From Bacillota bacterium (GTDB taxonomy: Bacteria > Bacillota > Clostridia > Lachnospirales > Lachnospiraceae): a stretch of DNA of 13,590 nucleotides. Where the stretch lies: NCBI GenBank assembly GCA_023460575.1, contig JAEWPQ010000027.1, forward strand, positions 1 through 13,590. Reading direction: 5' to 3'. The notes below the pieces were generated by a model, which saw only the letters and a list, made by a program, of their open reading frames with translations, was not told the origin of the DNA and did no database searches. This document shows positions 6,262 to 12,609 of the stretch, piece by piece. The position numbers and the translations under genes are program-made. The stretch's first letter is position 1; every line of letters begins with the position of its first letter.

Positions 6262-8949
6262 TTATGAACCAAAGGATTGACTCAACCAGCTGCTTTGAGA
6301 ATTCATCTGGGAAATCAATGTTTCCAAATTGGTAAATTGCTTGATATACCGGTCTGTCTCTGTTTTAAGCTGTTTGTTAAGCCGGTCAATTACAGTATCC
6401 AGGCTGTCCATGGATTTCTGTAAAGAATTCTTAAGAATACTGGTAGGTGCATAAACTGAACCGGCTTTTTCAATCAGAATACCCTTGGTTGCACCAGTTG
6501 TACTAGCATACTTTTCAGTAATTTCAGTCATTCTGGCCATAACTCCGCCTTTGTCACCTGTTGATGAATCTGCAGCTCTTGTGAACAATTTCTGTAAATC
6601 TGCTGAATTTGTTTCCAGAGATGCCCGGAACTTTGTTTCATCAAGTACCAGCTTACCGTTATCACCGTAATTTGTACTTGTCGATATTCCGAAAGAAGCC
6701 AAAGCAGCTGTATCGTCAGAACCACTTTCAAAAATAAACCTCATGCTGTCAGAAAGGCTTCGTAAATCTGAATCATTAAATAGCATACCTGCTTTAGCCT
6801 TTTCTTCCCACTTTTTAATCTGGTCTTCCTTCATCTCCGATTTCTGTTCATCTGTAAGAGGCTCATATTTGCGGTCTGGTTTGGTAGAAACCTCTTTGTT
6901 TACCAGTTCTATCATTTCATTGTAATCTTTAATCATATCAGTGACAGCTTTTACAATACTGTCTGAATCCGTCTTGGAATTAAATTTAATAGGATCTGTT
7001 CCATCAATCAATGTATCTCCGCTATAACCGAATGTACCATTCAGTGTAATATTCAGGCCATCCATATTGAATGTGTTACTTTCACGCGTCAGATTTACCA
7101 CATCATCGGATCCGGCGTATTTAACACTGACAATAGCGTCTTGTCCCTTGGTTACAGTATAGTCTGTATCCTTTATACCAAACAGCATCTCTGCATCAGA
7201 ACCCTCGATTTTAACATCACCGGCTACTCCGCCAACGGTAGACTGAATCAAAAATTTATCTGCATTCTTCATATAGCTGATTGAAACTTTGGCATCCGAA
7301 CTATTTATCTTGTTCATAATGTCGGTAATTGTGGAATTATACGTTAAGCCTTTTATGTCCACACCATTAATTTTTAATTTCATCTCGCGGCTGTCTACGT
7401 AAGAATTCAGCTTGGTGTTCAAATCACCAACATTGGCTGCTGACTCATAATCTATAGCATCATTAATACTGCTTAAATCCTGATCTGACATATTAGGATT
7501 TTTTGTAGCGATCAACTGTTTTAAATCGGCAATAGATGTACTGTCATTTACCAGGCTTCCAAGTTCCTTAATCGCAGCCTGAGCCTTTATGGATCCTGAA
7601 AAATAGGTAGTGTCCTGATCCAGTTTACCTTTTGTGATCAGGTTTTGCTCAATATTTTTTAAACCTGAGTCTGCTAAAGATGCATACGTATTCAGGCGGT
7701 TTGATTCGCCGCTTGAAACTCTTAATGCACCATTTTTACCAAGTACACCGTTATCTGCACTTGATAAAGACAGAATTGATGATGTATCATCTAAACCTGT
7801 AGCTGCATCTTTTGTCTTAAATACAAGCTGATATTTTCCGTCAACAGAATTCAGCTGAGTATCGACTTTTATTCTTCCAGTACCAAACTGATTGTCCAGT
7901 TTTCCCTGCAGATCGGCAGCAACAGACTTGAGGGCTGTTTCATCATTGCCTCCTGCATCTGTTACCATCTGCTGGATATCTGCAGCACTGGCAAACTGAA
8001 TGGACTTAGTTGTACCGTTATAAGTAAAGCTGATATTCGTATCGCCAACACGCTGGGCAAATGTCTTCGGTTCAAAAAATTTCTGATTATTCATAAAATC
8101 AGCTGTAAAACCTGTACTGGTCATGGTTCGTGCTTCAGTACTTAAACTATTAAAATTTGTAAATCCAAGAGCTTTAATTGCGGTTTCACTTCCACCGTCG
8201 AAAAGAATTGTATTACCCGCTGTATCAGCAGATTTGAAATTAAGTTTAAAAGGGGTTCCTTCGAGTTCCGCGGGATTCGCTGGATCAGCCGTTACTTTAA
8301 TCACATCTGCCAATGTTTTTCCGTCACCAATGGACACCTCTTTTAAAGACCTTATAATAGACTCCTGAGCCTTTGCACCATTGGAATAATCATAGGTATA
8401 ACCATCTGTAGTAGTACCGCTTTTCAAAGAGACAGAATATGATTTGGTCCCATACTTAAAATACAGATACTGTCCTTCCAGATTACTCACCTGGCTTTCT
8501 CCCAGGTTAATGCTTCCAGTTGTAAGACTATTATCAGATACTACTGTTTTAGAGGTCATGGATGCATTCTTGGCAAGCTGTTTCACCCCTACTACAGACA
8601 TTGAGTCAGATAGGGCTGAACTGCCGGATACGCTGACATAATTGCTGTTAGCGCCCACAGGTGTAATACTGCTTTTAGCCCAAAAGCTGGGACTGGATAA
8701 ATTGGTAGACTGATTGGTATAAGAGGTGTATTTTTTGGAGAACTCCACAAGCTTTGAGCTGATGGAACGATACGACTCCTGTTGCCATGCATAGGTCTGT
8801 TTCTTCTTCTGCTGTTTTGCAATCTTTGCCTTTGTGGATGCTGTCATTCCCTCAATCAGAGTATCTCTGTCCAGACCACTTGCCAGACCACCGTAACCCC
8901 TTAAGGAAGAGGCTGTACTGTTTTTGATACTATTCAATGCTGTTGCCAT
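6262..8949 (-). CDS. fliD: Flagellar filament cap protein FliD, large variant
   Basis: FliD forms the cap at the filament tip and guides flagellin folding. The N-terminal FliD_N region shows GYGGLASGLDRDTLIEGMTAS (near residues 19-39) followed by a long helix KAKIAKQQKKKQTYAWQQESYRSI. The C-terminal FliD_C region (about 635-890) has GMLFNDSDLRSL, FGISTS, GKLVLDETKF, and the terminal DRYIKQFTNLETLISQMNSQSSWLSQSF helix. At 895 residues it is far above the 450-550 usual in model enterics and bacilli; the extra length is Ser/Thr/Asp-rich sequence between residues ~110 and 630, consistent with additional surface domains. Start ATG follows AAAGGAG with 9 bp spacing. It is the first gene of fliD-fliS-fliT-like and is divergent from the parA-like gene. 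Confidence 0.95.
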   Translation of the reverse strand: MATALNSIKNSTASSLRGYGGLASGLDRDTLIEGMTASTKAKIAKQQKKKQTYAWQQESYRSISSKLVEFSKKYTSYTNQSTNLSSPSFWAKSSITPVGANSNYVSVSGSSALSDSMSVVGVKQLAKNASMTSKTVVSDNSLTTGSINLGESQVSNLEGQYLYFKYGTKSYSVSLKSGTTTDGYTYDYSNGAKAQESIIRSLKEVSIGDGKTLADVIKVTADPANPAELEGTPFKLNFKSADTAGNTILFDGGSETAIKALGFTNFNSLSTEARTMTSTGFTADFMNNQKFFEPKTFAQRVGDTNISFTYNGTTKSIQFASAADIQQMVTDAGGNDETALKSVAADLQGKLDNQFGTGRIKVDTQLNSVDGKYQLVFKTKDAATGLDDTSSILSLSSADNGVLGKNGALRVSSGESNRLNTYASLADSGLKNIEQNLITKGKLDQDTTYFSGSIKAQAAIKELGSLVNDSTSIADLKQLIATKNPNMSDQDLSSINDAIDYESAANVGDLNTKLNSYVDSREMKLKINGVDIKGLTYNSTITDIMNKINSSDAKVSISYMKNADKFLIQSTVGGVAGDVKIEGSDAEMLFGIKDTDYTVTKGQDAIVSVKYAGSDDVVNLTRESNTFNMDGLNITLNGTFGYSGDTLIDGTDPIKFNSKTDSDSIVKAVTDMIKDYNEMIELVNKEVSTKPDRKYEPLTDEQKSEMKEDQIKKWEEKAKAGMLFNDSDLRSLSDSMRFIFESGSDDTAALASFGISTSTNYGDNGKLVLDETKFRASLETNSADLQKLFTRAADSSTGDKGGVMARMTEITEKYASTTGATKGILIEKAGSVYAPTSILKNSLQKSMDSLDTVIDRLNKQLKTETDRYIKQFTNLETLISQMNSQSSWLSQSFGS

Positions 8950-9051
8950 ACGAATAACTCCTTTCTTAACTATCTAAATAATCCATTTTTCGTCAAAAAT
9001 CGGTTTTTTTTATGTTTTGGCTATACTTATTTATCGTCATATTGTATACTA

Positions 9052-9070
9052 AAGATAATAGTATTATCTT
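9052..9070. promoter_or_regulatory. Perfect 19-bp palindrome, possible operator
   Basis: AAGATAATAGTATTATCTT has 9-bp arms around a single central G. It lies in the spacer between fliD and the parA-like gene, ending 24 bp before the TTG start. No T run follows, so it is not a terminator. The size and compact symmetry fit a dimeric regulator site, but the regulator is unknown. Confidence 0.5.
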
Positions 9071-9094
9071 AATTTACGAATGGAGGAATACAAT

Positions 9095-9865
9095 TTGTCA
9101 ACTGTAATTACTATTACAAATCAAAAGGGCGGCGTAGGCAAAACCACCACTTCCTGTTCCCTTGCCTGCGGTCTTGCCATGAACAATAAAAGAGTACTGG
9201 CCGTTGATTTAGACCCTCAGGGTAATCTGGGATTTAGTCTGGGACTGGAAATTGAAAACTGTGCAACAATCTACGAGGTATTTCAGGGTTCTGCCACTCT
9301 GCAGGAGGCTATCCGTCCTGCAAAATATTGCGACGTGATATCATCTAATATTCTTTTAAGCGGCGCTGAGCTGGAATTTACCGGAAAGCAGAGAGAAAGT
9401 ATGTTAAAGAATTTACTGTCTACTGTTGCCGGTTATTATGACTACATTATTATTGATACTCCCCCCGCTCTGAATATTTTAACAGTTAATGCCTATGCTG
9501 CTGCGGATTATCTGATTATTCCCATGGTTCCTGAGATTCTTAGTCTTCTTGGAGTTTCCCAGATCAAGGATACCATTAATACCGTCCGTGCTTCTGTTAA
9601 CCCAAATCTGGTCGTACTGGGAATTCTGCTGAATAAATTTAATCCCAGAACGCTGCTGTCCAGAGAAGTGAAGGAGATGGCTCAAAGCATTGCTTCTCAG
9701 ATCGGGACACGTGTTTTTGAAACGCATATAAGATCCAGCGTCAGTGTCGCGGAAGCCCCCGCTCAGGGAGAAAGTCTGCTGGATTATGCCCCAAGATCCA
9801 ATCCTGCTCAGGATTACAAAGCTTTGGTAACGGAAGTTCTTGAATTAATTAAGAAATCAAACTAA
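9095..9865 (+). CDS. ParA/Soj-family ATPase
   Basis: A deviant Walker ATPase that dimerises on ATP and usually binds DNA or membrane to position a cargo. The 256-residue product has the deviant P-loop KGGVGKTT (residues 11-18, signature Lys11), Walker A-prime VDLDPQGN (37-44) and Walker B IIIDTPPALN (118-127, Asp121). The later LNKFNPRTLLSREVKEM and ETHIRSSVSVAEAPAQGESL match Soj-type ParA, not MinD: no C-terminal amphipathic membrane helix is evident. An ATG at 9080 is in frame, but the best ribosome site GGAGG (9082-9086) lies immediately inside it and is correctly spaced for TTG at 9095, giving MSTVITITNQKGG. It is followed after 26 bp by its probable partner. The context beside flagellar genes and the lack of a nearby ParB or origin argue against plain chromosome segregation. 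Confidence 0.9.
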   Translation: MSTVITITNQKGGVGKTTTSCSLACGLAMNNKRVLAVDLDPQGNLGFSLGLEIENCATIYEVFQGSATLQEAIRPAKYCDVISSNILLSGAELEFTGKQRESMLKNLLSTVAGYYDYIIIDTPPALNILTVNAYAAADYLIIPMVPEILSLLGVSQIKDTINTVRASVNPNLVVLGILLNKFNPRTLLSREVKEMAQSIASQIGTRVFETHIRSSVSVAEAPAQGESLLDYAPRSNPAQDYKALVTEVLELIKKSN

Positions 9866-9891
9866 TTTTATCTTGAGAGGAGCATATAAAC

Positions 9892-10842
9892 ATGGCTAGG
9901 AAAAGCAGCAAAACAGCTCATGTCATGAATCTTCTGGCCGGAGGTGAGGCTGAATCTTCGAAATCAGAAGCTGCTAAGGAAAATCTTGCTGCCAGCCAGG
10001 CAGCCGAGTCAAAGGGAACAATTAAAGAATTGACAGTATTGGCTCAGCAGGCCTCAATACAAATGCAGGAGGGACCCTTGTCTCCCAGCCCGATTTCTAT
10101 TATTGACCTTTCTTCTTCCGTTCAGGACCCGGTAGCCGAATTAATCAGGCAGCAGCTTCAGGAAGATGAAAAGGAAGAGAACCAGACGGACTTCCATCAG
10201 GACGGAGAAGATAATGCAATTGTTGAACATGAAGATGAATCTGTATCTGACTTAGAGGAACCGGACAGTGATGAGGAACCAGCAACAGTCACAGAAGAAT
10301 TGCCAGTCGCAGAGTCATTCACTGAGCCATCTTACAATTCGACAAACATAGGAAATGAACATAGTAATTCAGATGGATTGGATACTGATGACGGTGTATC
10401 AACGGATTTTTCGAACACTGATGTGCAGATTCCAGCGGATCTACCGGACGCAGATGAACAGATTCCAGCGGATATATCGAACATTAATGAGCAGCTTTCA
10501 GATGACCTGCCGGACGCAGATGAACAGATTCCTAAAGATCTGCCGGTCACTGAAAATCCTTCCGCTCCTGCCACTCCTAATTTTAAATATTTAAATGTTA
10601 TGGAACATGTAGTGGAGAATATTGCAAAGGATTATATGGAGCGGCTTGGTGGCTGTACCTGTGAGCGCTGTATTGCTGATGTCATTGCACTGACATTGAC
10701 AAAACTTCCTCCCAAATATGTGGTTGTAGAACCTCCGGCTGCTTCACCTCTGCTGAATTTTTATTCCAGCCGTTTCGCTCCTCATGTAATTGTAGAGGTT
10801 ACAAAATCCTGCTTTACAGTAAAAGAAAACCCACACCATTAA
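9892..10842 (+). CDS. ComFB-domain protein with acidic repeat linker, probable ParA partner
   Basis: A 316-residue protein in three parts. The N-terminus MARKSSKTAHVMNLLAGG is basic then hydrophobic, like the ParA-stimulating tail of Soj partners. Residues ~85-225 are strongly acidic and low complexity, probably disordered, with five 11-residue repeats of the type DEQIPADLPDA (166-220). The C-terminus (about 230-316) resembles late competence protein ComFB (PF10719): NVMEHVVENIA, then GCTCERCIADVIALTLTKLPPKYVV, whose Cys255, Cys257 and Cys260 are likely zinc ligands. ComFB domains have been reported as cyclic dinucleotide receptors in cyanobacteria. The ribosome site is GAGAGGAG, and the gene is co-transcribed with the parA-like gene. 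A cargo-adaptor role that reads a second messenger is my inference. Its stop codon lies inside the target duplication of the IS element, but the coding sequence is intact. Confidence 0.75.
   Translation: MARKSSKTAHVMNLLAGGEAESSKSEAAKENLAASQAAESKGTIKELTVLAQQASIQMQEGPLSPSPISIIDLSSSVQDPVAELIRQQLQEDEKEENQTDFHQDGEDNAIVEHEDESVSDLEEPDSDEEPATVTEELPVAESFTEPSYNSTNIGNEHSNSDGLDTDDGVSTDFSNTDVQIPADLPDADEQIPADISNINEQLSDDLPDADEQIPKDLPVTENPSAPATPNFKYLNVMEHVVENIAKDYMERLGGCTCERCIADVIALTLTKLPPKYVVVEPPAASPLLNFYSSRFAPHVIVEVTKSCFTVKENPHH
10387..10551 (+). repeat. Five tandem 33-bp units encoding 11-residue acidic repeats
   Basis: The encoded units are DDGVSTDFSNT, DVQIPADLPDA, DEQIPADISNI, NEQLSDDLPDA and DEQIPKDLPVT. 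At DNA level the units keep a common GATGAACAGATTCC-type start. The first unit is the most diverged. Unit number could vary between strains by recombination or slippage. Confidence 0.85.
10826..10836. terminator. Left half of a terminator split by the IS element
   Basis: AAAACCCACAC pairs with GTGCGGGTTTT at 11327-11337 with one mismatch. Without the insertion the two arms would be separated by CATTAA only and the right arm would be followed by more T, making a bidirectional terminator for the two convergent genes. Confidence 0.65.
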
Positions 10843-10843
10843 G
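10836..10843. repeat. Target duplication CCATTAAG, left copy
   Basis: Identical to 11320-11327 across the element. If the inverted repeats are counted as 19 bp, the duplication is CATTAA (6 bp); with 18-bp repeats it is 8 bp. Confidence 0.8.
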
Positions 10844-10861
10844 TCAATGTCATTAAGTTAA
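10844..10861 (+). repeat. Left terminal inverted repeat of the IS element
   Basis: TCAATGTCATTAAGTTAA, perfect match to the complement of 11302-11319. The match extends one base outward (G/C) into the duplicated target. Confidence 0.9.
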
Positions 10862-10887
10862 CCTTGGTACAAGGACTAGAGCTTTCG

Positions 10888-10924
10888 AAAAGAGGTTGAA
10901 GAATTGTTTTCTTCAGCCTCTTTT
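10888..10924 (+). terminator. Hairpin terminator within the left end of the IS element
   Basis: AAAAGAGGTTGAAG (10888-10901) pairs with CTTCAGCCTCTTTT (10911-10924) over 14 positions with one G-U pair. On the plus strand it is followed by CTGTATTTTT, so it can end transcripts arriving from the ComFB gene; it may also work for the transposase direction. Confidence 0.7.
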
Positions 10925-10998
10925 CTGTATTTTTAGATACTACAATTAGACGGATACAAACCCGCCTCAAAAAGACTATTCAGTTGCTCGAATTCATG

Positions 10999-11292
10999 CT
11001 ACTCTGTAAAGGAAGCTATGATAAATCTTTCCGCATAGATTTCCTGCTGGATACACATCACCTTTTTTGAATGAAAATCTAGCACTCCAATCGTATATTT
11101 CAATTCCCTAAAAGATAATTCATAGAACTTAATCGGGTCAGCCTTCTTATTTTTTTTAGGAAGATAATCTAATCTTACTAATAACCAATCAGTAGCGAGA
11201 GCGACCGCACATTTCTTTTCCCATGTCAAGCATTTTCTCTGAAAAAGCAGAAAAAAAGACCCCCATACCATTGTTTGGTATGGAGATCTCAT
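10999..11292 (-). pseudogene. IS4-type transposase, C-terminal remnant
   Basis: A 97-codon open frame whose second half matches the C-terminal end of IS4-type DDE transposases: ELSFRELKYTIGVLDFHSKKV followed by IQQEIYAERFI. The Glu and Lys of the Y-2-R-3-E-6-K signature are kept (Glu58, Lys65), while the Tyr and Arg positions hold Ala51 and Ile54. The two catalytic Asp of the DDE triad are missing altogether. The first ~25 codons coincide with a hairpin and T run and are probably not meaningful protein. The deletion junction therefore lies somewhere before residue 56. No function of its own is expected. Confidence 0.75.
11251..11288 (-). terminator. Intrinsic terminator within the right end of the IS element
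   Basis: On the minus strand a 13-bp stem (arms 11276-11288 and 11258-11270, two G-U pairs) with a 5-base loop is followed at once by seven T. It faces transcripts arriving from the cheV operon. Such hairpins near IS ends commonly shield the transposase from outside transcription. Confidence 0.8.
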
Positions 11293-11301
11293 TCTGTCAA
11301 C

Positions 11302-11319
11302 TTAACTTAATGACATTGA
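11302..11319 (-). repeat. Right terminal inverted repeat of the IS element
   Basis: Exact complement of 10844-10861. Confidence 0.9.
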
Positions 11320-11327
11320 CCATTAAG
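11320..11327. repeat. Target duplication CCATTAAG, right copy
   Basis: Second copy of the duplicated target; it contains the stop codon of the minus-strand EAL-HDOD gene. Confidence 0.8.
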
Positions 11328-12609
11328 TGCGGGTTTTTTTACTTACAGGTATTTCAGCTTCCTGCTCTGCATTGCTGCTTGTTAAACCGTTCCAGATCTC
11401 ATTAACAGCCTCTACACAATCCATATAAGTCTGTGCCAGCTGACCGGAAGGTATATTCAGCTTATCGGAAAGCTGTTTTACTTTTTTCCATTCTGCGCTT
11501 TCATAGCTGAGAATCAATTCGTACAATTCTCCGCAGATTCCTTCCTTGCGGATAAGAGCATCTTTTATTTCCTGGGCAACCGGTACTTCTTCAAGGATCT
11601 CCTCTAAAGGTGCATTGATCATGTATTGAAGGGTAGAAAACATACCCATCATATATACTTCCGACCGTATAATGGGAAGATTCTCGATATGATCTGAAAT
11701 CGTCATTGCAAAACTTGCTCTGAGGAATGACAGCTTCATCATCGCTTCCAGAGATTCTTCATTATCAATATCATTATTGAAGCTTAATAAATATACCCAT
11801 TGCTTCAACTGACTGATTCCCATGGTAACCAGAGCCTGGCGTATGGAGGAAACCCTGCGGCGAAGAGCAAAGTATGCGGAATTAACGATCTTTAGAAGAG
11901 CATAGCTTAATGCGGCATCTCTGCTTATGATTTCTTCAATCTTTTCTATATCCGGTTCATCTTTGGATACTTCGACTACCAGCTGGAAGAAGTTACCCTC
12001 TAAAAATTCCATGCGGTTCACTTTTCCGGCCATGGCTTCCGCAACATAGCTGCCTTCTGCATAATCTGCGCCTACCTCAATTGCAAGATCATAATCAGCC
12101 ATGGAACTGACCCCTGTTACGATGCACTTCTTATCAAATCCCTTCATCGTATTGATGAGATTTTTAAGAGAGATCCGTTCTTTCCCTTCCTGCTTGTTTC
12201 TGATATCAATCTTTATATAGGTAACATAATCCAGCATGGAGAAATATTTGGGAGAGAACTGGAAGTCATTAATCGCAAACACATACCCCTCTGCTCTGTA
12301 TTTTCTTATGATGGTTGGAGACAATGGGTGAATCATGACGTGATCTTCTATCTGAATCACCATCTTCTCCTTATCAAAAATCTTCGGTGTATTCCGAAAC
12401 AATAAAGAAGGAGTAAATGTAACAAAAGTAAGCTTATCATGAAAAATGCTTTCTGTATTCTGCATCAGGAATCCTGCAATTGTGTCAGCTGCTGCTACAT
12501 CGGAGCTGCTGTAAAGCGAATCATAGTCCTTCTGAAACAATACTTCATAGCCGATAATCCTGTCCTCCTTCAATGCCTTTATAGGCTGCCGGGTGACATA
12601 CTTATCCAT
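11323..12609 (-). CDS. EAL-HDOD domain protein (YuxH-like), degenerate EAL
   Basis: A 428-residue cytoplasmic signalling protein. The N-terminal half is an EAL fold: VTRQPIKALKEDRIIGYEVLFQ (5-26), FAINDFQFSP (111-120), IKID (132-135). The C-terminal half is HDOD: ISRDAALSYALLKIVNSAYFALRRRVSSIRQALVTMGISQLKQW (228-271). Catalytic signatures are altered: the arginine of E-x-L-x-R is Gln26, the usual DDFG reads NDFQ, and the Glu of the A-E-G-V-E segment is replaced in VTGVSS (164-169). It is therefore probably not a cyclic di-GMP phosphodiesterase but a binding or scaffold protein, as is common in this family. ATG 12609 follows AGAGGAGG and overlaps the cheV stop by 8 bp, implying coupled translation and a chemotaxis role. 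An upstream in-frame extension lies inside cheV and is not used. Confidence 0.88.
   Translation of the reverse strand: MDKYVTRQPIKALKEDRIIGYEVLFQKDYDSLYSSSDVAAADTIAGFLMQNTESIFHDKLTFVTFTPSLLFRNTPKIFDKEKMVIQIEDHVMIHPLSPTIIRKYRAEGYVFAINDFQFSPKYFSMLDYVTYIKIDIRNKQEGKERISLKNLINTMKGFDKKCIVTGVSSMADYDLAIEVGADYAEGSYVAEAMAGKVNRMEFLEGNFFQLVVEVSKDEPDIEKIEEIISRDAALSYALLKIVNSAYFALRRRVSSIRQALVTMGISQLKQWVYLLSFNNDIDNEESLEAMMKLSFLRASFAMTISDHIENLPIIRSEVYMMGMFSTLQYMINAPLEEILEEVPVAQEIKDALIRKEGICGELYELILSYESAEWKKVKQLSDKLNIPSGQLAQTYMDCVEAVNEIWNGLTSSNAEQEAEIPVSKKTRT
11327..11337. terminator. Right half of a terminator split by the IS element
   Basis: GTGCGGGTTTT pairs with 10826-10836 and is followed by TTTAC. It is separated from its partner arm by the whole element, so it can no longer fold as a compact hairpin. 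Confidence 0.65.

Larger units (their letters stand above)
10844..11319 (-). mobile_element. 476-bp internally deleted IS element, IS4-type
   Basis: Both ends carry the same perfect inverted repeat (TCAATGTCATTAAGTTAA at the left, its complement at the right) and the element is bordered by an identical direct repeat. An intact IS of this type should be about three times as long, so this is a deletion derivative. It retains a minus-strand fragment of the transposase C-terminus and a hairpin near each end. As both ends are intact, it could still be mobilised by a transposase acting in trans. The family call rests on the SFRELKYTIG-type motif; IS4 and its related groups are not separated here. 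Confidence 0.85.

Noticed and set aside
9031..9038. GACGATAA on the minus strand as a sigma-28 -10 for fliD
   Set aside because: The -10 is close to consensus, but the correctly spaced -35 position reads TATC, so the evidence is too weak to annotate.
9017..9045. TTGGCT and TATTGT with 17-bp spacing as a promoter for the parA-like gene
   Set aside because: Each box matches the sigma-A consensus at only four of six positions in an AT-rich spacer.
10387..10551. The 33-bp repeats as a CRISPR array or iteron cluster
   Set aside because: Units are contiguous, in frame and codon-length periodic, with no spacers; they are protein repeats.
10332..10594. Open frames on both strands opposite or out of frame with the ComFB gene
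   Set aside because: They arise from the 33-bp repeats and low-complexity codon use; no ribosome sites or recognisable protein features.
9095..10842. The ParA pair as a plasmid partition or chromosome segregation module
   Set aside because: No ParB helix-turn-helix protein, parS-like repeats or replication gene is visible nearby; the surroundings are flagellar.
11224..11300. Two TTGACA hexamers on the minus strand in the right end of the IS element as outward or transposase promoters
   Set aside because: No -10 hexamer is found at 16-18 bp from either one.
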